This document shows, one piece after another, positions 43,191 through 51,843 of a stretch of 64,000 nucleotides of DNA. This DNA comes from JAOXRU01 sp965247735 (GTDB taxonomy: Bacteria > Bacteroidota > Bacteroidia > Flavobacteriales > Flavobacteriaceae). The first letter of the stretch is position 1. Every line of letters starts with the position of its first letter. Position numbers and translations under genes: made by a program. Location: NCBI GenBank assembly GCA_965247735.1, contig CBDFHN010000002.1:248001-312000 (forward strand), read 5' to 3'. The notes beneath the pieces were generated by a model. That model was not told where the DNA came from and ran no database searches. It saw only the letters and a list, made by a program, of their open reading frames with translations.

Positions 43191-43659
43191 TTAGTCCCAA
43201 GCGCCTGCAATTGGTGTTTTTAGCTGTCCATCTATTTTGTCATCAATATAGACATTAACATATAAATAGCCTATTTCTCTTTCCGATTGTTTATTCAATA
43301 CAAAAATTCTAACTTCTACTTTTCTTGTTAGATAGGCTTTTGGTGAATAGTGCGAAAAATAAATATTATCTTCTAGTTTTTCGTTATCCATTCCTTTCTT
43401 TGTTTGAAAAAACTGAACTTTACCAATATTTTCTGGAATATCATATACTATATCGTAAACCCAAGCTTTATCTATTCCTATTACTTGTGGCGAAAATTGC
43501 CAATCTTTAAAAATTACTGATGCTTTAATATTTAAGGTTCCAGTATAGCTTACTCCTTTTTTTCTTCTAAGCCACTCTTCATTGCTGATAATCTTGAGTT
43601 ACAAGCGTAGTTATACTTAGCAATATTAGAGATGTGATTATTATTCTCTTAATACACAT
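43191..43659 (-). pseudogene. Frameshifted secreted protein of unknown function
   Basis: A start and signal peptide (MCIKRIIITSLILLSITTLVTQDYQ) run from 43659 and stop at 43579. In a second frame the sequence resumes ISNEEWLRRKKGVSYTG, continues through KASVIFKDWQFSPQVIG and YDIVYDIPENIGKVQFF, and ends with DGQLKTPIAGAWD at 43191. One single-base change near 43582-43598 would restore a 156-residue exported protein. The small ORF of 66 codons at 43391 is only its tail. Confidence 0.6.
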
Positions 43660-43687
43660 ATATTATTACTTTTAAAACAGTTATATG

Positions 43688-44146
43688 TTATTCGCATTTA
43701 GCATAGGAATCTACAAATTGAGATAAGTCTACTTTAAGCGGTATTAATACATCTGTATAGTTTTTTATATGTTCAGATAAAATTGAACCTGAAGGACCAA
43801 AACCTCCCCAAGCAAGGCTAATATCTTTTAATATAACCTTATCATCCTCAACTAATGCTGCTAGCAGATTTTTGTATGTAGTATCGTTATGCAATGCATC
43901 CAATATTACTTTCTCTATTTTTGGTGCATCTTTACTGAAATAATTATTTGGAAGACAAACGCCTTCAGCAGTTGTATAGATAACATACCATCTGTATGCT
44001 TTCTCATTATCATCAGAATCTTTATAGGCCGATGTTATATTTCCAAATTCTGTAAGTGGATCGTTTCCACATTGGCAATTAGTATTCTGTGCTGCTGCTG
44101 AAAATGATATAATGCATATGGCTAGATATAGTACTATTTTCTTCAT
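43688..44146 (-). CDS. Exported protein of unknown function
   Basis: The 152-residue product has a signal peptide (MKKIVLYLAICIISFSAAAQ) and a mature part with cysteines at TNCQCGND and near the C-terminus (YAKCE). No domain is recognised. It is one of several small minus-strand genes in a variable region. Confidence 0.6.
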   Translation of the reverse strand: MKKIVLYLAICIISFSAAAQNTNCQCGNDPLTEFGNITSAYKDSDDNEKAYRWYVIYTTAEGVCLPNNYFSKDAPKIEKVILDALHNDTTYKNLLAALVEDDKVILKDISLAWGGFGPSGSILSEHIKNYTDVLIPLKVDLSQFVDSYAKCE

Positions 44147-44492
44147 GTTATTTATTTTTAGTTGTTTTTAAGAAATGAAATTGTAAGCTGTATTTGATTT
44201 TACCTGCTGTATAACAGAAAACTTCTTTAATCCTTTTGAATAGTTGACTTTATTTGGACTTTTATTTCATGATTAATTGGGGTTAAACATAATTGTGCTT
44301 TAGTAGTTCTGTCTTTTTAAAAATAGTAGCAAAGATGCTAACTCCAAACCTAACCTATTTCTTAGTGATAGGAAATACCCTCTTTGGGGTATTTTTTGTT
44401 GTGTTATGCTATTAGCGTAATTATCTTATTATTTACTGGGAGTAACCTTTATATTAGTATTACGTTTAATTCTTAAGATTGGATTTCTTCTC
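44147..44492. other. Gene-free stretch
   Basis: This 346-bp stretch holds a plus-strand hairpin (AATACCC 44374-44380 with GGGTATT 44387-44393) followed by T, but no plus-strand gene precedes it. A short 26-codon hydrophobic frame at 44335-44415 overlaps it and is not convincing. Nothing else is seen. Confidence 0.4.
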
Positions 44493-45416
44493 CTAATTAC
44501 AAACATCATTTAATATTTGGTAATCTGATTTCCATACAATTGGAATATCTTGATCATTCTTAATTTTAATACAAGTTAAACTAAGGTTTCTATCCACCCT
44601 TAAGTCCTCTAATTTATTGTTTTTACTAACATCAAGACTGGTAAACAAATTACTTGAAACATAAAGGTGAGTCAATTCTGTATTATTTTCTAGAGATATC
44701 TGCTGAAGGTTGTTACCAGCCATTAATAAAGTTTCTAATGCTATATTGGTACTAAAATCTACTGTTTCTAGCTTATTAGATGGCATAAAAATGTTTCTTA
44801 AATTAACTGCTCCATTAGTGTCTAGAGATTTTAGGTCGTTATGACTAATGTGTAAAATTTCTAAAGACGTATTATTAATACTAAACTCCTGGAGGTAATT
44901 CCATGACAAATCTAAATCTATTAAATTTAGCGCATTTTCTAATCCAGTTACTGCATCAGCAGCACTAAGATCGTTGGACTGAATGTCTACAAAAATTAAA
45001 TTTACGTTTTTGCTAAGATCAATAGTAGCAATTTTATTTGCTGTAAGATATACGCTATCTAATAAGGTATTTTTACTTAAATCTATTTGCTCTATATTTT
45101 GTCCACCAGCAGATAAAAGCGTTATGTTTACAAAGCCTTCTATACCTGTTAAGTCATTAATTTTACCAAAATTGGATGAAAGGTTTAGATCTAAAGAAGT
45201 TATTTTTTCAGCATCTGTCTTTAACATTTGTTGGTTTACAATACCATCAGTATCTATACCTTGTTCAATTAATGCTTTTTCGAAATTAACATCTGGAATA
45301 TTTAAATAACTGCTATCTATAGCATTATCATCATCGCTTGAACATGATGCAAAGAAAAACATTGTTAAAATAAAGATTGAATAGGTAATTCTATTTTTAA
45401 TCTGGGGAAACTTCAT
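44493..45416 (-). CDS. Leucine-rich-repeat lipoprotein
   Basis: The 307-residue product has a lipoprotein signal (MKFPQIKNRITYSIFILTMFFFASC, then SSDDD) and about eight leucine-rich repeats of the internalin-like type, for example NIEQIDLSKNTLL, KIATIDLSKNVNL, NLIDLDLSWNYL, LEILHISHNDL, KLETVDFSTNIAL and LFTSLDVSKNNKL. The repeats give a curved surface for protein binding. It is the last clear gene before the cassette-like region. Confidence 0.9.
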   Translation of the reverse strand: MKFPQIKNRITYSIFILTMFFFASCSSDDDNAIDSSYLNIPDVNFEKALIEQGIDTDGIVNQQMLKTDAEKITSLDLNLSSNFGKINDLTGIEGFVNITLLSAGGQNIEQIDLSKNTLLDSVYLTANKIATIDLSKNVNLIFVDIQSNDLSAADAVTGLENALNLIDLDLSWNYLQEFSINNTSLEILHISHNDLKSLDTNGAVNLRNIFMPSNKLETVDFSTNIALETLLMAGNNLQQISLENNTELTHLYVSSNLFTSLDVSKNNKLEDLRVDRNLSLTCIKIKNDQDIPIVWKSDYQILNDVCN

Positions 45417-45542
45417 TTACATATCTTTTTAATGAGAAGTTATAAGACGACCATAAAGCTATATTGTTACAATAGTATATTGGAATTTATGCTTTTATTA
45501 AAATCTATATAGTCCTCGATACCAAAAGTTTGTTACATGTGG

Positions 45543-46256
45543 CTATTTCCTACTCGTATAGTACTTACTCTTGTTGCTCTTAGATTTAAAAAATAGCAGA
45601 AACTTGGACAATATACTATGTTGTTTTATTATTTCCTTTCCAAACTCGTTATTAAAATCTCTAATTCTGTTTCCTTTTTTATCATATTCTGCCCATAAAA
45701 AAATATCTCTCAAATCTGTTTTCACTTGTTCATATAGAACACTTCTTTTATATTTCTCTTTTATTATTAAGTGAATCATTGCTCTAATTAATCTTGGATT
45801 TCTATATTCATCACTTAATATTATTAATTCTTGAAACTCACTAATAATTTTATATTTGTCTGTTCCAAATAGCGTTTGAAATTTTGTAGTAATATCAACG
45901 GGATATAAGTTAATATTACTTTTATCTTTTATAGATGAAATTTTGAGATCAGAGTTAATAATATCAATAATTTCTCCATATCCAATTGTTCTTGCCCCCT
46001 CACAAAATTTAAATTTCATTCCTGTATATAGTCTTCCTGCAAAATATTCAGTTCCCATAATTCCAATATCTGCTTTAACTTCATCTCCAGGAAATACAAT
46101 CTCCTTATTGATATAAGTTTGTTGTCCAGATGTTAAATATTCTGGATAGCTTTCAAATTCGATGTGTGGTCTATATCCAGAATGAACAGGTGTTCTCCTT
46201 CCACCTTCCTCGGTTGAAACAAACTTTAGTTTGGCAATAAAATCTAATTTGTACAA
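45543..46256 (-). CDS. Free-standing EF-Tu domain III homologue
   Basis: Residues 1-105 of this 237-residue protein follow EF-Tu domain III closely: KLKFVSTEEGGRRTPVHSGYRPHIEF, EIVFPGDEVKADIGI, and FKFCEGARTIGYGEIIDI, matching the EF-Tu pattern EEGGRxTPFxxGYRP...PGD...EGGRTVGAG. The GTP-binding domain is absent. The C-terminal 130 residues (STKFQTLFGTDKYKI... and a Lys-rich end) are unrelated and helical. Such a protein could mimic or bind EF-Tu partners, for example as an immunity or decoy factor; that is speculation. It is the first gene of the palindrome-separated array. Confidence 0.7.
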   Translation of the reverse strand: MYKLDFIAKLKFVSTEEGGRRTPVHSGYRPHIEFESYPEYLTSGQQTYINKEIVFPGDEVKADIGIMGTEYFAGRLYTGMKFKFCEGARTIGYGEIIDIINSDLKISSIKDKSNINLYPVDITTKFQTLFGTDKYKIISEFQELIILSDEYRNPRLIRAMIHLIIKEKYKRSVLYEQVKTDLRDIFLWAEYDKKGNRIRDFNNEFGKEIIKQHSILSKFLLFFKSKSNKSKYYTSRK

Positions 46257-46642
46257 TTTTATATACTTTTTTACTTATTTTAAAGAATCGTATAAAACAA
46301 TTGTTTTACCTACTTGTTATTACATTCTACTAATGTAGTAAACTTTGTAACTTACTTAAAAACTACTTAACCTTATTAGCTCTTGTGTTTGAAACTAGCA
46401 TTAGTTGCTTTTTATTAGCTTTCATTCATTTTTTCTTGATAAAAAACGAACCAAAAAATCAAGTAGCTATTCAGGAAATTGCTTTGCACCATTCTCTTTC
46501 AGAACTACATGCTTAAAGCTGCGCTTAGCACTTCCGTTCTTTCGTTCATTATTTCTTAATAGCTACATTTTGTTTCCATAAGCTTAATGCTGCTAAATAA
46601 TATCGTATCTTATTTTTCAATTACTGTCTATTCATACTGCAC
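46257..46642. other. Gap with palindromic element A and a second interspersed repeat
   Basis: Besides element A (46323-46405), the stretch 46421-46600 has CTTGAT...ATCAAG inverted arms and sequence such as AAAAAACGAACCAAAAAATC that looks like a decayed interspersed repeat of Bacteroidota. No gene is seen. Confidence 0.4.
46323..46405. repeat. Cassette-separating palindromic repeat, copy A (degenerate)
   Basis: It aligns with copy B through CTAATGTA, TAACTTACT, ACTTA and TTTGAAACTAGC, but its outer arms have decayed to CTAAT and ATTAG. It separates the genes at 45543-46256 and 46643-47233. Confidence 0.55.
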
Positions 46643-47233
46643 TTAATAACGTATACTTGACATTACAAAATTTAATCCATAAATATAAATTACTGTGATA
46701 AACAATATCAATAAAAAACTTAATTTTAGCTTTTTATTTTTTAGGTCTGATAATAGTGATTTTAATTTTTCCTTTTCAGCTTTTACCACTTTTGTATTGG
46801 CAATAAAGTCTCCAATTCTTCTTTTAGGATTTATATAAGTTGTTAGTACTTCTAAAGGCCAAATAATTAAAATTGTTAAATTCCGAATAAAACATTGCAA
46901 TTCTGTTGCAGGCATATTTGTTTTTTTATCAACAACTTGATAACCTAAAATTCGTTTTCCAGGGCTTTTAGCATTAAAGAAGTCTTTGTTAGTATATAAA
47001 ACAATTATTATTGAAAATAATAAAGGCTCTACCATACTTATACCCATTTCTATAGTACCAGTTTTAGTAAAGATTAGAAATAATATTAATGTTAAACTTA
47101 CAATTACCATTAGTGTCAATGTTAGAATCATATGATCTATTAGCATACTTGAAATTCTATGAAATCTAGAATTTATATTTGAAAGTTTATTAATTTCATT
47201 AAAGAATAATCCTTTATGTTCTGTTTCGTTCAT
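46643..47233 (-). CDS. RDD-family membrane protein
   Basis: The 196-residue product has membrane helices near residues 27-53, 65-82 and 108-130 and the RDD core KSPGKRILGYQVVDKK, followed by RNLTILIIWPLEVL and RRIGDFIANT. A final helix (about 170-190) follows a Lys-rich linker. RDD proteins are small membrane proteins, some acting in ion transport. It is one gene of the palindrome-separated array; its upstream spacer contains repeat D. Confidence 0.85.
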   Translation of the reverse strand: MNETEHKGLFFNEINKLSNINSRFHRISSMLIDHMILTLTLMVIVSLTLILFLIFTKTGTIEMGISMVEPLLFSIIIVLYTNKDFFNAKSPGKRILGYQVVDKKTNMPATELQCFIRNLTILIIWPLEVLTTYINPKRRIGDFIANTKVVKAEKEKLKSLLSDLKNKKLKLSFLLILFITVIYIYGLNFVMSSIRY

Positions 47234-47330
47234 TTAAAAAAATAATTAGCACTTACCAAGAATCATGCAAAATAACTATTATATCTTTAGGATTTACTAA
47301 TTTAAAGATTGTAATAAGTTTACAATTTAT

Positions 47331-47393
47331 GGTTACCTTCTTTTCAATTATTACTTACTCTGTACCGCTACTCGTTAAAAACGAGCGGTAACC
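47331..47393. repeat. Cassette-separating palindromic repeat, copy D (short form)
   Basis: Outer arms GGTTACC (47331-47337) and GGTAACC (47387-47393) are perfect complements, and the inner hairpin is ACCGCTACTCGTT with AACGAGCGGT. It shares ATTACTTACTCT with copies B and C. It lies between the genes at 46643-47233 and 47440-47787. Confidence 0.7.
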
Positions 47394-47439
47394 GTTACTT
47401 TATTATTCTAACGGCAGGGAGCAGGAGTATTTATTTTTT

Positions 47440-47787
47440 TTACCATAAATGAGGTTTTGCAAAATAAAACCAACCACACCTTAAAGTCCAAAAGCAACTA
47501 AATAAAAGTCCGATTATAAATAAAAACATTCTTAAGTTCTTAATTCTAAGTCTTTGCTTTAAGTAATACCAATCAAATAACTCTAACAAGATTCCTAATG
47601 AATATAAAACATTTGCACCTATTCCCCACCAAATAACTCCATAGGTATCTGATTTAGTCCAAGAGTACTCGCCTCTTGAAAAACCATCGTAAATAGTGAA
47701 AATACCGAAAAGTCCAACAGAAAGATTATAAATCCATCTTTTAGATTCCCACCATTTTATATTTGATTTTAGTTCTTCTATTGTCAT
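47440..47787 (-). CDS. Small membrane protein of unknown function
   Basis: With the ATG at 47787 (MTIEELKSNIKWWESKRWIYNL) the protein has 115 residues and about three membrane helices (near 22-38, 52-70 and 85-105). It is Trp-rich, and no family is recognised. The longer frame from a TTG at 47808 is less likely. It is a member of the palindrome-separated array. Confidence 0.65.
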   Translation of the reverse strand: MTIEELKSNIKWWESKRWIYNLSVGLFGIFTIYDGFSRGEYSWTKSDTYGVIWWGIGANVLYSLGILLELFDWYYLKQRLRIKNLRMFLFIIGLLFSCFWTLRCGWFYFAKPHLW

Positions 47788-47893
47788 TTTTGAAATGTTT
47801 ACTAACAATCATATATAACAATTGCTTATACTTTTCTTATCAGCTTATTATGTGTAGCTCTTTGCTACAGCAAGTTTGTAACTTGTGGTTGCA

Positions 47894-47978
47894 CCCTGCT
47901 AATGTATTAGGTTTTATAACTTACTCAAAAATCACTTACTCTTGATGCCACTAGTTTTGAAAACTAGCGGGAGCAGGG
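47894..47978. repeat. Cassette-separating palindromic repeat, copy B
   Basis: This 85-bp element has outer arms CCCTGCT (47894-47900) and AGCAGGG (47972-47978), a hairpin CTAATGTATTAG, the motif ACTTACTCT, and a second hairpin ACTAGTTTT with AAAACTAG. It would fold as a two-armed cruciform. It ends only 2 bp from the stop codon of the lipoprotein gene at 47981. Confidence 0.75.
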
Positions 47979-47980
47979 TT

Positions 47981-48601
47981 TTACATTCCGACGTAATTTG
48001 CTTCTTTAATTTCTATACGTCCAAGTCGGTTTTTGTTTATTTTTATGGAATACCAAACTCTCCATTGATTTCCAGTATCAGGAACATTCAAGTCAGAACA
48101 CAAGTAAATAGTATTTTCTACAATACTGTCAATTTTTGTGGATAACAGATTGCATTCTGTATAAAATTCAGGAATAAGCGATTTTTCGAAATAAGTTCGG
48201 TCGATTTGCTTTTTGTCAACAATTGAGTCAGTGGAAAGTTTAAAATTAGTTACCAATTTGTGAGAATTGTCTAAATATACTTGTTCTCCATCTTGTGCTA
48301 AATTCCTAACGATTGAACTATCATTTAAACTATATGTATTTAACTCAAGAGTATGTTTTAGGTTCGAAATTTTAAATTCTTTTTTATCGGAAATAGTATC
48401 CATTATTAATGCCCAATAATTATAGATTGTATCCTGTTTATTTTCAGATTGGACGATTGCTAATTCGGTATTTAGTTTCAATTCTATTTCTTTTTTTAAA
48501 ACAGTTTTTGATTCAATTTTAGGTTGTATTTTATCCGACTTTTTTCGGTCACAACTTGATAAAAGCGAAAATGTAAGTATTAAAATCAGAAGTTGTTTCA
48601 T
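47981..48601 (-). CDS. Lipoprotein of unknown function
   Basis: The 206-residue product has a lipoprotein signal (MKQLLILILTFSLLSSC, C17) followed by Lys/Ser-rich sequence. Later parts (YNYWALIMDTISDKKEFKI, LSTDSIVDKKQIDRTYFEKS, NQWRVWYSIKINKNRLGRIE) suggest a small beta protein. No family is recognised. It lies between repeats B and C in the array. Confidence 0.65.
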   Translation of the reverse strand: MKQLLILILTFSLLSSCDRKKSDKIQPKIESKTVLKKEIELKLNTELAIVQSENKQDTIYNYWALIMDTISDKKEFKISNLKHTLELNTYSLNDSSIVRNLAQDGEQVYLDNSHKLVTNFKLSTDSIVDKKQIDRTYFEKSLIPEFYTECNLLSTKIDSIVENTIYLCSDLNVPDTGNQWRVWYSIKINKNRLGRIEIKEANYVGM

Positions 48602-48679
48602 TTCGGTTCTTCAACTGTTTGGTAACAACCAGATAAATGCACAATCGCACATATCTTAGTTATTAAGTTTGGGGTTACA

Positions 48680-48762
48680 CCCCACTAATATATAAAGTTT
48701 TAAATCATACTCAAAATTACTTACTCTTACCGCCACTAGTTTTTAAACTAGCGGGAGCGGGG
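48680..48762. repeat. Cassette-separating palindromic repeat, copy C
   Basis: This 83-bp element begins CCCCACT and ends AGCGGGG, with inner hairpin CTAGTTT / AAACTAG and the shared TTACTTACTCTTACCGC motif. Just before it, GGGGTTACACCCC forms another small hairpin. It separates the genes at 47981-48601 and 48860-50161. Confidence 0.75.
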
Positions 48763-48859
48763 AAATTAGAATTCTATAATTATTCACATTATTTTGTAAT
48801 ATTTCTTAACTCTTTTTTATAATAAATGTATGAGCAGAGTATACTTTATTATAATTAAA

Positions 48860-50161
48860 TCAATGGATTCTAATATTTTCAATTTTTAAATCTGGATTAT
48901 TTGTGCTATTTAGCCAATCTGTTTCAGAATTGATTACTTGAATATTTGAAATTATACCGTTTGCACCATTAATATTAAATGCCTTATAAACGGCAGAAAG
49001 TATTACTTCAGAAATTGTAATATTATGAATTTTCTGAGTAGAACCTCCAGAAGAAATTCTAAAAGCGGCTTCTCTATCACTATTATTTGGGTCAGGTTTA
49101 TGACCTCCAATATCATCTCCAATAACATTAGAAACAATAACATTAAATGTGTTACTATTTGAGTCAATATCTATATTGAAAACGTTAGTCCCTCCTTGCT
49201 GAATAACGTCTTTAATGATTATATGGTCCGTTCTTGTAGGAACATTCCAATTTTTGTGAGGTTGGAGAGCGATTCCTCTTTGTCCATTATAACAATCTAT
49301 AGTTACATTTAATATTTTTATATTCTTGGAGTTCAATATTCCCAATGCATTGTCATATTTATTTTTGGGTATATAGATACCTCCATATAAAGTTACATTT
49401 ATGACCGAATAAGGAGACGTTTCGGTTAAGTCTCTAAGTTTTCCTATATTAATTAAGCCTCCAGCATCTGTTGCAGGCCAAGTTTTTGGCAGGCGAGCTA
49501 AATCTTCTAGTTGCGATGGTGTAGTATACCATAATGGATAACTGTCCTCAAAGGCTCTACATACATTCCTATTTTCATTGACTCCAACAAAAGTAGCTCC
49601 ACTAAAATCGTAATAACGATTGTCTTGGTTTAAATGTAAAGTCTTTTCGAGTAGAAATTTTCCATTTGCCACAAATTTTTGAACATTTGGAAATGACTCA
49701 ATTGCATTTTGAAATTTTTGACCACACGGAATTGTTCCCGTATCATCAACGCCCCACCATTGTGGTATAACATAGGCGTTTTTTGGATTACCTCTAACTT
49801 TACCATCATCTAAAGTGAAATCCCATCTATCCCAAAAACAATCTTCAACTGTACCATTATCATCTTGTTCAAAAATTTGATAGGAACCTGCCTCTATAAG
49901 TCCATTAATTGTTAGTGTGACATTTCCTTTAATCCTTAATTTATGACTATTGATAATCCTTATTGTAATAATTTTTGGAATAGTTATATCACTATCGATA
50001 TTTATATCTCCATTTATGACAATTACACCACCTCCCTCAAGATTCAAAGTAGTAATTGCTCCCATAACATCATTTTGATTACCTCCTGTAAGAACTATTT
50101 CTGTTGAATAAACAAATGATGAGAAAAGTAGAATAAATAGTTTTAAAATAGTTGCTTTCAT
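48860..50161 (-). CDS. Secreted right-handed beta-helix (pectate-lyase-fold) protein
   Basis: The 433-residue product has a signal peptide (MKATILKLFILLFSSFVYS) and then beta-helix sequence: GGGVIVINGDINIDSDITIP, LTINGLIEAG, and near the C-terminus repeated N-x-x-I-x-N rungs (NIKILNVTIDCYNGQRG, DHIIIKDVIQQGGTNVFNID, KIHNITISEVILSAV). A segment with YVIPQWWGVDDTG resembles pectate-lyase/epimerase-type proteins. It probably acts on a polysaccharide at the surface, but catalytic residues cannot be placed. It is the upstream end of the cassette array. Confidence 0.75.
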   Translation of the reverse strand: MKATILKLFILLFSSFVYSTEIVLTGGNQNDVMGAITTLNLEGGGVIVINGDINIDSDITIPKIITIRIINSHKLRIKGNVTLTINGLIEAGSYQIFEQDDNGTVEDCFWDRWDFTLDDGKVRGNPKNAYVIPQWWGVDDTGTIPCGQKFQNAIESFPNVQKFVANGKFLLEKTLHLNQDNRYYDFSGATFVGVNENRNVCRAFEDSYPLWYTTPSQLEDLARLPKTWPATDAGGLINIGKLRDLTETSPYSVINVTLYGGIYIPKNKYDNALGILNSKNIKILNVTIDCYNGQRGIALQPHKNWNVPTRTDHIIIKDVIQQGGTNVFNIDIDSNSNTFNVIVSNVIGDDIGGHKPDPNNSDREAAFRISSGGSTQKIHNITISEVILSAVYKAFNINGANGIISNIQVINSETDWLNSTNNPDLKIENIRIH

Positions 50162-50516
50162 TTTTTATGTATTTAAGTTAGGTTTATAAATAGACTGGTA
50201 AATTAATTCTTAAATGGATATTTCAATTTCGTTTTAATGTTCTATTCAATGAATGCCAACAAGTAGCAAAACGCACTATCACGCATACCCCGCTTATCAA
50301 ATTATCATTCCTCTCCCCTCAAATATAACCCAAACCCCCCAACCATCCCCTAAATTGTTAGTAAAAAATAACAACTTAAAGAAAAAAATAATCAAAGCAT
50401 CCCCTTAAGCAACAAACATAGCCTCCAAAAGCAATAAAACCATGTGGTAAACCACAAACAGCACATAAAAACGGTATTTACGGCAAGAACTAATCCTATA
50501 ACAACACATTTTTTAC
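50162..50516. other. Gene-free stretch with a C-rich segment
   Basis: Around 50280-50410 the plus strand is C-rich and almost free of G (CCAAACCCCCCAACCATCCC and similar), unlike the rest of the window. No ORF is seen. It leads into the heptad-repeat ORF at 50517. Confidence 0.4.
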
Positions 50517-50717
50517 ATGCAAAACACCAAAATACAAGCCAATAGCGCACAAATAATGGCTATAAATGCCTGCCTTAATAGTTTTGTTGCTTTGCTTAAC
50601 AATTTTGTTGGCAATCTTATAGATTTTGTTGGCTCCCTTAATTCTTTACTTGGGGTACTTAATACTTTTGTTAAGCCCCTTATAAATTTAATTGCTTCCC
50701 TCCTTTTATTTTTTTGA
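50517..50717 (+). CDS. 66-residue hydrophobic heptad-repeat ORF
   Basis: From residue 20 the peptide repeats seven residues at a time (LNSFVAL, LNNFVGN, LIDFVGS, LNSLLGV, LNTFVKP, LINLIAS, LLLFF), and the DNA repeats every 21 bp with CTTAA-TTTTGTTG units. The leading 19 residues are polar (MQNTKIQANSAQIMAINAC). It would form an amphipathic or membrane-inserting helix, like small toxin or pore-forming peptides. It may also be only a tandem DNA repeat that happens to be open; it has no known homologue to me. Confidence 0.5.
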   Translation: MQNTKIQANSAQIMAINACLNSFVALLNNFVGNLIDFVGSLNSLLGVLNTFVKPLINLIASLLLFF

Positions 50718-50927
50718 CTTAAAAAATATTACAATTGATACAATTATTCTATAACTCCCAAATTATCTGTATCCTTTGCTGTGCTTAATGATAAGAGCAA
50801 TATATAGACACTATTTTCTTCAAACAATAGCTTCCATCTCAAAAACAAAAAGCATTAAAAATCAACACATTAACAATATTTTTCTTACATACTTGTTATA
50901 TATGTAAACAATTTTAAAAAAAAAGCT

Positions 50928-51635
50928 ATGACAAAGCATTCAAACAAATCTTACGCAAGTAAATTTAAAAACACTAAAACCTTTCATACCTATTTAGCAA
51001 CCATGGTGGACTATGCACCACCTACGTCTAGTGCTTCTTTGGAAGAGCTTCAGGCAAACATTACAAAAGCAGACGATATCATGACCATTGTATCTACAAA
51101 GGAGGTTACCGTTACTAATGTTATTAACGAAAGGAAAAAGTTGTATAGAAAAGATGCTAATTCTTTAAAAAAACGGCTAACTAGTATTAATCAATTTTTA
51201 GAAGCTACTCGCCCAGCCGATGATATTTATCTATTGAGTGTCAAAAAAATTATAAAACATATTAGAGGAGAATCTTCTAATAAAAAGACCGAGCAGCAAA
51301 AGACAACTACAAAGTCTATAAGTACCATAGAAAATACCTTTGGCAGTATGTGGACAGATTTGGGAAAACTAATTATAAATCTTGAACGGATTGGTAGTGC
51401 TTATAATCCAGCAAATTCGCTAATTACCATTGCTTCGCTTAAATCGCTACATAATACTATTAATGGTATTAATATAATTGTTGACCAGAACAATGCAGAA
51501 ATAAAAATTATGAAAGCCGATAGAAATATGGCATTTAAAGTACTAGATGATCAGTTAGCAGGTATTAAAAGACTAGTTAGATCTCAATTTGGGAGTGATT
51601 CTGATAATTTTAAGAAGCTAAAGAGTTTGGCATAA
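50928..51635 (+). CDS. Cytoplasmic helical protein of unknown function
   Basis: The 235-residue protein is basic and largely helical (ANITKADDIMTIVSTKEVTVTNVINERKKLYRK, KKRLTSINQFLEATR, NTINGINIIVDQNNAEIKIMK), without signal peptide. I do not recognise the family. It has its own A-rich leader ending AAAAAAAAGCTATGACAA and a 208-bp spacer downstream. Confidence 0.6.
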   Translation: MTKHSNKSYASKFKNTKTFHTYLATMVDYAPPTSSASLEELQANITKADDIMTIVSTKEVTVTNVINERKKLYRKDANSLKKRLTSINQFLEATRPADDIYLLSVKKIIKHIRGESSNKKTEQQKTTTKSISTIENTFGSMWTDLGKLIINLERIGSAYNPANSLITIASLKSLHNTINGINIIVDQNNAEIKIMKADRNMAFKVLDDQLAGIKRLVRSQFGSDSDNFKKLKSLA

Positions 51636-51843
51636 GTTGTATGCTGGCTTTATAGATTGCTAATATTAACAATGATACAGAAATTCAGAGTCTTTTTAAT
51701 TTCTGACTAAGGTTTATTTCTTACCTTTTTTATATCAAACTCAGTATATAAAATTTAAAAGAATAGTCCGCACTTATTAGTGCTAAAGTATAATAACATC
51801 GCTTTTTTATCGTTATTTTCGTATTAATAAAAATTAATCCATT

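Noticed and set aside
44335..44415. 26-residue hydrophobic peptide gene
   Set aside because: It overlaps a hairpin-T terminator-like structure, has no conserved neighbour or initiation signal, and is short enough to be chance.
46323..48762. True integron attC sites
   Set aside because: The elements fold similarly but lack GTTRRRY/RYYYAAC core sites, and no integrase is visible in the window; called only cassette-like.
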